Shown: positions 1 through 7,941, counted from the stretch's first letter. The stretch: DNA of 40,070 nucleotides from Sphingomonas sp. 32-62-10 (GCA_002280555.1 NCEE01000021.1:1-40070); one strand, 5' to 3'. The notes: a model not told the origin generated them from the sequence alone. A program made the numbers and translations.

Positions 1-182
1 TTGATGATGGCAATGACTAGTTTCAAGCGCCTGTCCCCCCAAAGCGAAAGCGTGCTTGTGCAGCACAGCAATTGCCGTGCCAGACGCAAGATTATCGCAG
101 TTTTGCGGGTTTTTGCGCAATCAACGGTCGCCAAATCCGGTGGCACGAGTCAATTTTTTGTGCAGTTGCGAAGTAGTGCCCG

Positions 183-211
183 AAAAACAGGCAGGCATCC
201 TGCCCCTGTTT
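183..211 (-). terminator. Rho-independent terminator after the PPOX/DUF2007 pair
   Basis: Bases 185-211 form a hairpin: seven outer base pairs (AAACAGG with CCTGTTT), a two-base bulge, four inner pairs (CAGG with CCTG) and a CAT loop. On the minus strand it is followed by five T residues (the A run at 183-187). It overlaps the stop codon of the DUF2007 gene, so it would end that transcript. Bases 1-182 hold no gene I can support: the short plus-strand frames there resemble no family and have no ribosome binding site. Confidence 0.6.
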
Positions 212-416
212 AGCGGGCGACAGAGGCGACAATCGCTCGGGCAGCGGCGAGATCATCCTCGTGCACCATCACGCGGACGGGAATGAAAAACTGGCTGCCA
301 TCGGCGATGCTGGCATTACCGTCGAAGGCAATGGCGGGGATATCCTCCGATTCGAGTCGGCCGATCAGAATATGCGCTTCGTTACGATCGAAACGGCCGA
401 GTTCGACAAGCGCCAT
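210..416 (-). CDS. DUF2007-family small protein (putative signal-transducing protein)
   Basis: A 68-residue protein that matches the DUF2007 pattern: an N-terminal strand followed by a helix (LGRFDRNEAHILIGRLESE), then a 'GIPAI..DG' type segment, a 'PVRVMVHEDDL' strand and a final helix (AARAIVAS). This is the small ferredoxin-like alpha-beta fold sometimes called a putative signal-transducing protein. The family has no established biochemical role. Its ATG follows directly after the stop codon of the upstream PPOX gene (TGAATG, no gap), so the two are almost certainly one transcript. The gene ends inside a hairpin terminator. Confidence 0.75.
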   Translation of the reverse strand: MALVELGRFDRNEAHILIGRLESEDIPAIAFDGNASIADGSQFFIPVRVMVHEDDLAAARAIVASVAR

Positions 417-977
417 TCAATCGGCCGCGTCGAGCAAAACGGTCTGGACACGCACGGGCAGCCCATCGATGCTTTTGTTGCGCTGGGCAATGACGGCGAG
501 CCGCTCCTCGGGCACCTGCTGGGCGTGGAAACGGACGAGCGTGTCGCGTTCCTTCTCGAGCGTCATCTTCGGCACCGCCCAGCCGCAACTGGTTTGCAGG
601 CTATCGACATGAATATCGAAAATCTGGCGCGTGCCGGGCAGCTTCGGGAAATGCACGGCCAGCTCATCGAACCCCGGATCGCCGATCACGGTATAGGTTC
701 CGCGCCCGTACAGCCGGAGGATCAGCGCGGGATTATCAAACGCGCAGAACATGATCGTGATTCGCCCATCGACACTGAGATGCGCCTGCGTCTCGTTTCC
801 CGATCCGCCCAGATCGAGATACGCAACCCGGTTGGGCCCGAGCACGCGGAACACATCCATGCCCTTGGGGCTGACATTGACCCGGCACCCTTCCGCCGCC
901 GTGCCGACGAAAAAGACGGGCTGTTTGGCGATGAAGGTGCGGTGCTTGTCGTCGATCGCGGTGAAGAATTCGGCCAT
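417..977 (-). CDS. Pyridoxamine 5'-phosphate oxidase (PPOX)-family flavin protein
   Basis: A 186-residue protein with the split-barrel PPOX fold. It starts AIDDKHRTFIAKQPVFFVGT, followed by 'NVSPKGMDVFRVLGPNRVAYLDLGGSGNET', the usual FMN-contacting core of the 'pyridoxamine 5'-phosphate oxidase family protein' group, and then 'GRGTYTVIG'. The C-terminal part (SCGWAVPKMTLEKERDTL) is typical of the alphaproteobacterial subgroup that carries a short tail. It is not PdxH: length and motifs fit the general flavin or F420-binding reductase superfamily, and the substrate is unknown. It is the first gene of a two-gene minus-strand unit with the DUF2007 gene. Upstream, the divergent CcdA-like gene starts 46 bp away. 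Confidence 0.8.
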   Translation of the reverse strand: MAEFFTAIDDKHRTFIAKQPVFFVGTAAEGCRVNVSPKGMDVFRVLGPNRVAYLDLGGSGNETQAHLSVDGRITIMFCAFDNPALILRLYGRGTYTVIGDPGFDELAVHFPKLPGTRQIFDIHVDSLQTSCGWAVPKMTLEKERDTLVRFHAQQVPEERLAVIAQRNKSIDGLPVRVQTVLLDAAD

Positions 978-1023
978 GCTGGTCTCGCTTGGAAATTGGC
1001 ACGCCCCAGCTTAGTCTGATCGC

Positions 1024-1248
1024 ATGCCGATCGCCAATCCACCTCGGCAGCCGGTTACCTTCCAGGCTGATAAGCGCGCGGTCGAACTTGCCGTAGAGCT
1101 GGGGGTCGATGTTCAGTCGGTCTGCGAGCAGGCGCTCCGTGTCGAGGTTGCTCGCCGGTTTCAGGAAGATAATCGCAAGGTGATGGAGGCCTGGAACGTC
1201 TGGATCGAGCAGAACGGGCTACCGCTCGAGCGGTATCGCCTGTTTTGA
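1024..1248 (+). CDS. CcdA-family antitoxin-like protein, without a CcdB partner
   Basis: A 74-residue protein. The N-terminal half (PVTFQADKRAVELAVELGVDVQSVCEQAL) looks like the ribbon-helix-helix DNA-binding part of type II antitoxins. The C-terminal half (WIEQNGLPLERYRLF) matches the CcdA C-terminal signature 'W...N...IE.NG', which in characterised systems wraps around the CcdB gyrase toxin. In CcdAB operons the toxin gene normally follows directly. Here tldD begins its stop codon on the other strand 7 bp downstream, and upstream lies the divergent PPOX gene, so no ccdB is present. It could be a solitary regulator, a remnant, or an anti-toxin against toxins encoded elsewhere. Confidence 0.75.
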   Translation: MPIANPPRQPVTFQADKRAVELAVELGVDVQSVCEQALRVEVARRFQEDNRKVMEAWNVWIEQNGLPLERYRLF

Positions 1249-1255
1249 TCCTAGC

Positions 1256-2686
1256 CTAAACCGCCGTCCCGCCCACCGTTAGCCCATCGACGAGCAGCGT
1301 TGGCTGCCCGACACCGGCGGGCACGCTTTGCCCGCCCTTGCCGCACATGCCGACGCCTTCGTCGAGCGCCATGTCGTCGCCGATGCCGATCACGCGAGTG
1401 AGGACGCTAGGGCCATCGCCGATCAGCGTTGCGCCCTTGATCGGGCTGCCCAGTTTGCCGTTCTCGACTAGATAGGCCTCGGTGCAGGTGAACACGAATT
1501 TGCCCGACACGATATCGACCTGCCCGCCGCCGAACGACTTGGCGAAAATGCCCTTTTTCACGCGGCTCAGCAGCTCGGCGGGGTTATCGCGTCCGCCGCG
1601 CATGAAGGTGTTGGTCATCCGTGGCATCGGCGCGTGCTGGAAGCTTTCGCGGCGGCCATTGCCCGTGGGGGCGACGCCCATCAGCCGCGCGTTGAGCCGG
1701 TCCTGGATATAGCCCTTCAATATGCCGTCCTCGATCAGGATGTTCTCCTGCGTCGGGGTGCCCTCATCATCGATCGAGAGTGACCCGCGCCGATCGGCGA
1801 TCGATCCGTCATCCACCACCGTCACACCGGGCGCAGCGACGCGCTCACCAATGCGGCCCGAAAAAGCGCTGGTGCCCTTGCGGTTGAAATCGCCTTCCAG
1901 CCCATGGCCAATTGCTTCGTGGAGCAAGATGCCGGGCCAGCCGGGGCCGAGCAGCACCGTCATCTCGCCCGCCGGTGCATCGACCGACTCGAGGTTGACG
2001 AGCGCCTGCGCCAGCGCCTCATCGATCGCACGGTTCCAGGTTTCTGGTCCCATCAACCGATCGTAGAGATAGCGCCCGCCAAGGCCGAAGCTGCCGGTTT
2101 CGCGCCGACCGTTCTGCTCGACCACGATCGAGACGTTCAGGCGCACGAGCGGGCGGATATCGGTGGCAACGAACCCGTCGGCACGGACGATTTCCACCAC
2201 ATTCCACTGACCCGACAGTGATACCGATACCTGCGCGACACGCGGATCGCGGGCGCGGGCAGCCGCGTCGATCGTCTGGCACAAATTCACCTTGTCGGCG
2301 AAAGGCACGAGATCGAGTGGATCGCTGTCGGTATATAAATGCCGGTTGGTCGCGCGCGGCGGGGGCGCCTTGGCGGATTCGGAAGGATCAATCAGCGCCA
2401 TCGTCTCCGCCGCGCGGCCGATCGCTGCCCCGCTCAGTTCATTGGCATGGGCAAAGGCGGTCGTCTCGCCAGATACGGCGCGCAGGCCAAAGCCGCTCTG
2501 CGTATCATAGCTCGCCGTCTTCAGCCGCCCGTCATCAAAGCCGAACGCCTCGGTCTTGCGATATTGCAGATAGAGTTCGCCATCATCGGCACGCGCCAGC
2601 GCGCTGGCGGTGAGGCGTTGCGCCTCTGCGGGGTCGAGCTGGCCGGTGGGATACAGGTAGCGGCGGGGATCGGGCATGTTGGTCAT
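1256..2686 (-). CDS. tldD: Metalloprotease TldD
   Basis: A 476-residue member of the TldD/PmbA peptidase family. TldD works with TldE (PmbA) as a heterodimeric zinc protease; known roles in other bacteria include processing microcin precursors and degrading the CcdA antitoxin. The metal-binding motif HEAIGH is present in GILLHEAIGHGLEGDF, followed by the family segment KGTSAFSGRIGERVA and the C-terminal glycine-rich GMCGKGGQSVPAGVGQP region. I chose the ATG at 2686, giving MTNMPDPRRYLYPTG. An upstream in-frame start at 2791 would add 35 residues that overlap the preceding gene and resemble no homologue. The partner gene tldE is not in the window. The zinc-finger gene upstream ends 43 bp before this start. 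Coincidentally or not, the neighbour is a CcdA-like gene. Confidence 0.95.
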   Translation of the reverse strand: MTNMPDPRRYLYPTGQLDPAEAQRLTASALARADDGELYLQYRKTEAFGFDDGRLKTASYDTQSGFGLRAVSGETTAFAHANELSGAAIGRAAETMALIDPSESAKAPPPRATNRHLYTDSDPLDLVPFADKVNLCQTIDAAARARDPRVAQVSVSLSGQWNVVEIVRADGFVATDIRPLVRLNVSIVVEQNGRRETGSFGLGGRYLYDRLMGPETWNRAIDEALAQALVNLESVDAPAGEMTVLLGPGWPGILLHEAIGHGLEGDFNRKGTSAFSGRIGERVAAPGVTVVDDGSIADRRGSLSIDDEGTPTQENILIEDGILKGYIQDRLNARLMGVAPTGNGRRESFQHAPMPRMTNTFMRGGRDNPAELLSRVKKGIFAKSFGGGQVDIVSGKFVFTCTEAYLVENGKLGSPIKGATLIGDGPSVLTRVIGIGDDMALDEGVGMCGKGGQSVPAGVGQPTLLVDGLTVGGTAV

Positions 2687-2729
2687 CCCCGGCAATATAG
2701 GGCGGCCCCGAGCAACGTCGAGGGGGAGC

Positions 2730-2960
2730 TTACACGCTGGCGCCAGCCGGATGATCGGGCAGCGCCGATTGATCCGCGCCATCGGCGGCACCGCCGATCA
2801 GCACGAATCGCCGGTCGCAATAGCCGCAATCGACATAGCCATGCTCGTCGATCTGCAGCCACACGCGGGGGTGGCCAAGCGACGCGGGAATGCCGTCATG
2901 CGCACCGTCACAGGCAACGCGGGGGCCGGTGACGCGGGTGATTTCGGGTGGCGGGACCAT
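2730..2960 (-). CDS. Zinc-finger (zf-CHCC) protein, NDUFS6-like
   Basis: About 76 residues from the ATG at 2960 (MVPPPEITRVTGPRVACDG). It contains the zf-CHCC pattern: a cysteine in RVACDG, a histidine in the following segment, then HPRVWLQIDEHGYVDCGYCDRRFVL with the closing C-x-x-C pair. This family is the bacterial counterpart of the complex I accessory subunit NDUFS6, which binds zinc through three Cys and one His. A TTG start at 3023 would add 21 unmatched residues, so I prefer the ATG. It lies upstream of tldD on the same strand with a 43-bp gap and is divergent from the secreted-protein gene starting at 3030. Confidence 0.8.
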   Translation of the reverse strand: MVPPPEITRVTGPRVACDGAHDGIPASLGHPRVWLQIDEHGYVDCGYCDRRFVLIGGAADGADQSALPDHPAGASV

Positions 2961-3029
2961 GATCGGTGCGATAGCAACCGTGTCGGCGTGCAGCAAGCGC
3001 GCGCATTCAATCGGGCGGGGCAACAGGCA

Positions 3030-3596
3030 ATGATCACCAGGCTATTGACTGCGATCGGGTTGGCGATTCTCGCCCTGACAGGGCCGGCGAGCGCGCAAAC
3101 GCCCCCTGCAGTGGTGACGCCGACCACGATCCGCGCCGCCTTGGTCGGCAACTGGCAGGGCAAGCTGGAGTATCGCGATTACCAAGCCGATCGCTGGTTC
3201 GGGATTCCCGTAAAGGTGTCGATCGAGATGATGCGCGACGGCCTCACGCTGGTCCGCCATGCCGATTTCGATGATGGTCCCAAGGCCGGAATCGTCACGA
3301 TCACGACAATTGCGCTGCTCGATCCGGCAACCAGCCGCGAACAGGCCGCGAGCTTTCGCAAAGGCCGCGAGACGGAAGTCACGACGGCCACGTTGCGGCT
3401 GATTCGCACCGACGCGCTCGACCGCTGGACGCTTGAGGAATCCAGCGACGGCACCGTTGATGATCGCCCCGCGCGGATTCGCGAAACCACAAAGCGCGAC
3501 GGTGGAACGATGGTCACCCTGAAGGAAGTCGATTTCCTCGATGACACAGGCGAGACCTGGCTGACCCGCAATCGCACCACGCTGACTCGCGAGTAA
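3030..3596 (+). CDS. Secreted protein of unknown function
   Basis: 188 residues from the ATG at 3030 (MITRLLTAIGLAILALTGPASAQ). The first 22 residues form a clear Sec signal peptide with a likely cut after ASA. The mature part starts with 'TIRAALVGNWQGKLEYRDYQADRWFGIPVKVSIE' and reads as a beta-rich lipocalin- or calycin-like 'GxW.G.LEYRDY' protein, rich in charged strands (RIRETTKRDGGTMVTLKEVDF). I cannot name a family with confidence. The long upstream extension of the same frame (from 2676) lies opposite the zinc-finger gene and tldD and is not coding. The next gene, a VOC protein, starts 32 bp downstream and may be co-transcribed. Confidence 0.7.
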   Translation: MITRLLTAIGLAILALTGPASAQTPPAVVTPTTIRAALVGNWQGKLEYRDYQADRWFGIPVKVSIEMMRDGLTLVRHADFDDGPKAGIVTITTIALLDPATSREQAASFRKGRETEVTTATLRLIRTDALDRWTLEESSDGTVDDRPARIRETTKRDGGTMVTLKEVDFLDDTGETWLTRNRTTLTRE

Positions 3597-3628
3597 AGCC
3601 CGCACGTTCGGCACTGGAGGAGCATGTG

Positions 3629-4009
3629 ATGTCCGACACCCTTTCGATTGGCGCGTTCGCCATCGTGCCGAGCAACGATCTGCCCAGTGCCATTCCGTTT
3701 TGGGAGCGACTGGGCTTCGCGCGCACCGGCGGATCGCACGATTATATCATCATGACCGGCTGGGGATGCGAAGTGCACCTTACCCAGGCCGGCACTGGCC
3801 CGTGGCGCGTGCCGGCCGACCATAATCCGTTCGGCGTTTTCATCCGCACGCCCGATGTCGACGCCATTGCCGCGCGAGTCGACGATCTGATCATCCGTCC
3901 GGGCGGGGTGCTGCGCCACCGCGAATGGGGCCTGTACGAAGTTGGCATTGCCGGACCCGATGGCCTTCTGGTCCGGATCGGCTGGCCGTCGTCGCTCATT
4001 CGGGGATAG
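3629..4009 (+). CDS. VOC-superfamily (glyoxalase/bleomycin-resistance-like) protein
   Basis: 126 residues with one VOC module: a first beta-alpha-beta-beta-beta unit (FAIVPSNDLPSAIPFWERLGF, then DYIIMTGWGCEVHLTQ) and a second (GVFIRTPDVDAIAARVDDL, ending VGIAGPDGLLVRIGWPS). This is the layout of bleomycin-resistance-type and glyoxalase-like proteins, which often bind a divalent metal; here the substrate is unknown. I take the ATG at 3629 because the GGAGGAG ribosome binding site at 3616-3622 is six bases away. The GTG at 3626, one codon earlier, is too close to it. Confidence 0.85.
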   Translation: MSDTLSIGAFAIVPSNDLPSAIPFWERLGFARTGGSHDYIIMTGWGCEVHLTQAGTGPWRVPADHNPFGVFIRTPDVDAIAARVDDLIIRPGGVLRHREWGLYEVGIAGPDGLLVRIGWPSSLIRG

Positions 4010-4083
4010 GTCCGGACGACGCGCACCTCGATACCCGCCGAAAATATTTGGCGACACCGCCTTCGCGGCTTAAGCGGCGTAGC

Positions 4084-5010
4084 ATGACCGACGCCGCCAT
4101 CTCGATCGACCGCCTTTCGAAAACCTATAAGGGCGGCAAGCGTGCGCTGGACGAGGTGAGTTTCGATGTGCCGCGCGGGCAGATCTTCGGGCTGCTCGGT
4201 CCGAATGGCGCGGGCAAATCGACGCTGATCAATATTCTGGCCGGGCTGGTAAACAAGACCGGCGGCAGCGCGTCGATCTGGGGTTTCGATATCGACCAGC
4301 AGCCGCGCAACGCCAAGGCCTCGATCGGCATCGTCAACCAGGAAATCCTGTTCGATCCGTTCTTTACCCCCGTCGAGACGCTGGAAATTCAGGCCGGGCT
4401 GTACGGCGTGCCCAAGGCCAAGCGGCGATCGATGGAGCTGCTGCGCGCGGTGCATCTGGAAGACAAGGCCAATGCCTATGCCCGCACGCTGTCGGGCGGC
4501 ATGAAGCGCCGGCTGATGGTGGCCAAGGCGCTGGTTCACACGCCACCGGTGCTGGTGCTGGACGAGCCGACCGCGGGCGTCGATATCGAGCTGCGCAAGC
4601 AGTTATGGGACTATGTCCGCGAACTCAACGCCGGCGGCGTGACGGTCGTGCTGACCACGCATTATCTGGAAGAGGCCGAGGAGCTCTGCGACCGGATCGC
4701 GATCATCAACCACGGCAAGCTGATCGCCAACGAACCCACCCGCGCGCTGGTGGGCATGGCGACCGAAAAGCTTGTCGAGGTGACGGTCGACCGCGACGTG
4801 GGGGTGCCGCCTGACGCGCCGTGCTTCCAGAAGATCGAGCTGAAGGGCGATCGCACGCTGGCGATCACGTACCGCAAGGACATCGCCAATGCGGGCGAGG
4901 TGCTCTCCGCGGTACAAGCCAGCGGCTATGGCATTGTCGACGTATCGACGCGCGAGGCCGATCTGGAGGATGTGTTCCTCAATCTGACACGGGCTTCGAA
5001 CGTGGCCTAG
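4084..5010 (+). CDS. ABC-2-type transporter ATP-binding protein
   Basis: 308 residues. All nucleotide-binding motifs are intact: Walker A GPNGAGKST, the signature LSGGMKRR, Walker B VLVLDEPTAG and the switch histidine in TTHYLEEAE. The C-terminal 70 or so residues carry the extension typical of multidrug, polysaccharide and NodI-like ABC-2 exporter ATPases. The start is ATG 4084 (MTDAAISIDRLSKTYKGG); the frame is open further upstream but runs over the VOC gene. The transported substrate cannot be read from the sequence. No permease gene is adjacent: downstream is a repeat and then nadB, upstream the VOC gene. The permease must be encoded elsewhere. Confidence 0.92.
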   Translation: MTDAAISIDRLSKTYKGGKRALDEVSFDVPRGQIFGLLGPNGAGKSTLINILAGLVNKTGGSASIWGFDIDQQPRNAKASIGIVNQEILFDPFFTPVETLEIQAGLYGVPKAKRRSMELLRAVHLEDKANAYARTLSGGMKRRLMVAKALVHTPPVLVLDEPTAGVDIELRKQLWDYVRELNAGGVTVVLTTHYLEEAEELCDRIAIINHGKLIANEPTRALVGMATEKLVEVTVDRDVGVPPDAPCFQKIELKGDRTLAITYRKDIANAGEVLSAVQASGYGIVDVSTREADLEDVFLNLTRASNVA

Positions 5011-5021
5011 CCCCCCTTCAC

Positions 5022-5098
5022 CCGTTCGTCCCGAGCATCGTCGAGGGACGTGCCGCAGGCGCTGCGCAGAGTGTCTCGACTTCGCTCGACACGAACGG
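5022..5098. repeat. REPIN-like inverted pair of hairpins (copy 1)
   Basis: Two hairpins face each other between the ABC ATPase gene and nadB. The left one has stem GTCCC/GGGAC (5028-5032 and 5045-5049) around the 12-nt loop GAGCATCGTCGA. The right one, read on the minus strand, has stem GTGTC/GACAC around GAGCGAAGTCGA (plus-strand 5071-5092). The outer ends CCGTTCGT (5022-5029) and ACGAACGG (5091-5098) are also complementary, so the whole element could fold as one long stem. It belongs to the same family as the element at 18676-18740. Confidence 0.75.
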
Positions 5099-5100
5099 TT

Positions 5101-5108
5101 AGGAAGGA
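5101..5108 (+). promoter_or_regulatory. Ribosome binding site deciding the nadB start
   Basis: AGGAAGGA lies nine bases before the ATG at 5118 but only three before the GTG at 5112, so the ATG is the likelier start of nadB. Confidence 0.6.
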
Positions 5109-5117
5109 CCGGTGTCA

Positions 5118-6695
5118 ATGAACCAATCCGACATCCTTATCATCGGCTCCGGTGCCGCCGGCCTCACCGCCGCGCTGAATCTTGCCGACCAATTCAAGGT
5201 CACCGTTCTGGCCAAAGGCGGGCTGAACGAGGGGTCGACCGCCTGGGCGCAGGGCGGAATCGCGGCCGTTCTGGAGCCGGGCGACACCTTTGACAGCCAT
5301 ATCGAGGACACGATGGTCGCGGGCGCGGGTTTGAACGACCGCGCCACGGTGGAATTCGTCGTCGAAAGCGCGCCTGCTGCCATCGCGCGGCTGGCGGAGC
5401 TGGGCGTGCCGTTCAACATGGAGGGGAACCTCCCGCATCTGACGCGCGAAGGCGGGCATAGCCACCGGCGGATCGTGCATGTCGATGATGCGACCGGCTG
5501 GGCGGTGCAGGAAGCATTGCAGCGCGCCGCCGATCTCCACCCCAATATCACGCTCGTCCCCGATATGGTCGCGATCGATCTCGCGACCGGAAAGCATGAA
5601 GCGCGCTATTCGGGATCCGGTCACGTTTGGGGCGTCTATGCCGTCAACCGCGCGACCGGTCGGGTGGAACTGTTCACCGCGCGCGCGACGATCCTAGCGA
5701 CGGGCGGGGCCGGGCGCACCTATCTGTTTTCGACTGCGCCACGCGGCGCGACCGGTGACGGTATCGCGATGGCGTGGCGCGCGGGCTGCCGCGTCTCCAA
5801 CATGGAGATGATGCAGTTCCACCCGACCTGCCTGTACAATCTCGACGTCAAGAATTTCCTCATCACCGAAGCCGTACGCGGTGAGGGCGGGCATCTGCTG
5901 ATCCCTGAAACCGGCTACCGCTTCATGCCCGATTTCGACCCCCGGCTCGAGTTGGCCCCGCGCGACGTGGTCGCGCGCGCGATCGACCATGAGATCAAGC
6001 GGCTCGGCCTAGATTACGTGCATCTGGACATCAGTCACAAGGGCCCGGATTTCATCCGCGAACATTTCCCCAACATTCACGAAAAGCTGCTGGGGCTGGG
6101 CATCGACATGACGACCGATCCGATCCCGGTCGTGCCCGCACAACATTACACCTGTGGCGGGATCGTCGTTGATCTCGACGGGCGCACCGATCTGCCCGGT
6201 CTCTATGCCGCCGGCGAGTGTACCGAAAGCGGGCTCCACGGGGCAAACCGACTCGCCTCCAACTCGCTGCTCGAATGCTTTGTGTTCGGCGAGGCCTGCG
6301 CGCGGCACATCGCGGCGCATTGGGACGATCTGCCCCCGCCCCCGCCGATCGCGCCGTGGGACGAAAGCCGGGTAGAGGATTCGGACGAGGAAGTCGTCAT
6401 CAAGCAGAACTGGACCGAGATTCGCCGCTTCATGTGGAATTATGTCGGAATCGTGCGCACCACCAAGCGGCTCGAGCGCGCCCAGCACCGCATCCGCCTG
6501 CTCACCGACGAAGTGAATGATTATTACGGGCATTTCCGGGTGACGCCCGATCTGATCGAGCTACGCAACCTGTTGCAAACCGCTGAACTGATTGTGAAAT
6601 CAGCGCTGCACCGTAAGGAAAGTCGCGGGCTGCATTATACGCTCGATTACCCGGACATGCTTCCCGATGCGATCGATACGGTGCTGGTCCCTTAA
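5118..6695 (+). CDS. nadB: L-aspartate oxidase
   Basis: 525 residues. NadB oxidises L-aspartate to iminoaspartate with FAD, the first step of de novo NAD synthesis, in the cytoplasm. The FAD-binding motif is at the N-terminus (IIGSGAAGLTAALNLA). It is followed by the NadB-specific GGLNEGSTAWAQGGIAAV, the active-site segment EGGHSHRRIVHVDD, the ATGGAGR and MQFHPT motifs of the succinate dehydrogenase/fumarate reductase flavoprotein family, and a helical C-terminal domain (RTTKRLERAQHRIRLL). Length is normal for the family. The partner genes nadA and nadC are not adjacent. A REPIN-like element lies directly upstream, so any promoter is in or before it. Confidence 0.96.
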   Translation: MNQSDILIIGSGAAGLTAALNLADQFKVTVLAKGGLNEGSTAWAQGGIAAVLEPGDTFDSHIEDTMVAGAGLNDRATVEFVVESAPAAIARLAELGVPFNMEGNLPHLTREGGHSHRRIVHVDDATGWAVQEALQRAADLHPNITLVPDMVAIDLATGKHEARYSGSGHVWGVYAVNRATGRVELFTARATILATGGAGRTYLFSTAPRGATGDGIAMAWRAGCRVSNMEMMQFHPTCLYNLDVKNFLITEAVRGEGGHLLIPETGYRFMPDFDPRLELAPRDVVARAIDHEIKRLGLDYVHLDISHKGPDFIREHFPNIHEKLLGLGIDMTTDPIPVVPAQHYTCGGIVVDLDGRTDLPGLYAAGECTESGLHGANRLASNSLLECFVFGEACARHIAAHWDDLPPPPPIAPWDESRVEDSDEEVVIKQNWTEIRRFMWNYVGIVRTTKRLERAQHRIRLLTDEVNDYYGHFRVTPDLIELRNLLQTAELIVKSALHRKESRGLHYTLDYPDMLPDAIDTVLVP

Positions 6696-6855
6696 CCACA
6701 TACCGCCCTTTTTCGGGAAGTTTCGTGGTTCATCGTGTAAATACGGGCTTTCATCGCAACCGAAAATTATGGCTATATCCTGTTAAGGGTGATCCACCCA
6801 TGGTGGCAATCGATGATCTGGGGGGTTGAACAGCTTGATTCACCAAGGGAAAGAA

Positions 6856-7941
6856 TTGACACGCGACCGGCACAATCCCGCAATGGCAACCATCGCGATG
6901 ATCGCGTTGGCGGGCTGCGCGTCGACATCATCGCCGCAGGCTGCGCGCGTATCGCCGCCACCGCCGATGTATCGCGTCAGCATGCCGGTGCCTGCGCCCG
7001 TTCCAGTAAAGGCCACCGCACCCTATGGGCTGGTATCGACCATCCAGACCCTGCGGGCCCAGTTTGCCGGCAATGTTGGCATTGCCGTGCGCAATATCGA
7101 CAAGGGCTGGGCCGTTACCGCCAATGGTTCGACCAAGCTGCCCCAGCAAAGCGTGAGCAAGCTGTGGGTGGCGATGGCGGTGCTCGATTACCGCGATTCC
7201 GGTCAGCTGACGCTCGACGACACCGTTACCGTGACTCGCGAGGATTTGACGCTGTTTCACCAGCCGATCGCTGCGATGGTGAAAGGCGATGGCTATAAGG
7301 CGACCGTGGGCGAGCTGCTCCAGCGCGCGCTGACGACGAGTGACAACACCGCCAATGATCGGCTGCTGCGTTTTATCGGCGGGCCGGAAACCGTGCGCGG
7401 TTTCATCCGGCGCAAGGGGCTTGGCTCGATCAGCTTCGGCCCCGGTGAACGATTGCTGCAAAGCCAAACGGCGGGGCTCGACTGGAAACCCGAATTCGCG
7501 CTCGGCAATGCTTTTACGCGCGCTCGCGCCCGGCTGCCGCTGTCGACGCGGCTCAGCGCCTTTGAAAGCTATGTCACCAATCCGCCGGATGGCGCCGCGC
7601 CAGAGGCGATTGCCGGCGCGCTGGCGATGCTGAAAAAGGGCGAGCTGCTCTCCGCCAATTCGACCAACTATTTGATTGCGACGATGGAATCGGCGCGCAC
7701 CGGCAAGCAACGCTTGAGCGGCGCGGTGCCAGCCGGGTGGCGGTTTGGCCACAAGACCGGGACCGGACAAGACCTTGCCGGGCGCACGGCGGGCTATAAT
7801 GATGTCGGCATCCTGACGGCACCGGATGGGCAAAGCTATGCGCTGGCCGTCATGATCGGCGATACGCCGCGACCAGTCGCTGAGCGCCAGGCGCTGATGC
7901 AATCAGTTGTCGCCAGCGTGGTTGCCTATCACGGGCGGTAG
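6856..7941 (+). CDS. Class A beta-lactamase-fold serine hydrolase, lipoprotein
   Basis: About 361 residues. The N-terminus has a lipobox (IALAGC), so the protein is probably lipid-anchored. After a proline-rich linker comes a penicillin-binding/beta-lactamase fold with SVSK (S-x-x-K nucleophile motif), SDN (in TTSDNTAND) and KTG (in FGHKTGTGQD). The omega-loop motif of true class A enzymes (R-x-E-x-x-L-N) is not recognisable; the nearest segment is LDWKPEFALGN, which would put Lys where the deacylating Glu166 belongs. I chose the TTG at 6856, preceded by AAGGGAAAG; it adds the positive charges a signal peptide needs. The ATG at 6883 gives only eleven residues before the lipobox Cys. The 160 bp upstream hold no other gene. 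Confidence 0.8.
   Translation: MTRDRHNPAMATIAMIALAGCASTSSPQAARVSPPPPMYRVSMPVPAPVPVKATAPYGLVSTIQTLRAQFAGNVGIAVRNIDKGWAVTANGSTKLPQQSVSKLWVAMAVLDYRDSGQLTLDDTVTVTREDLTLFHQPIAAMVKGDGYKATVGELLQRALTTSDNTANDRLLRFIGGPETVRGFIRRKGLGSISFGPGERLLQSQTAGLDWKPEFALGNAFTRARARLPLSTRLSAFESYVTNPPDGAAPEAIAGALAMLKKGELLSANSTNYLIATMESARTGKQRLSGAVPAGWRFGHKTGTGQDLAGRTAGYNDVGILTAPDGQSYALAVMIGDTPRPVAERQALMQSVVASVVAYHGR

Noticed and set aside
1..182. Short plus-strand frames at the left end
   Set aside because: No ribosome binding site, no family resemblance and composition unlike the neighbours' proteins.
2676..3029. Upstream extension of the secreted-protein frame
   Set aside because: It lies opposite the zinc-finger gene and the tldD start and matches nothing; the signal peptide begins at 3030.
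6694..6733. AACCAC/GTGGTT pair after nadB
   Set aside because: Thirty-base loop and no U-run; not a convincing terminator.
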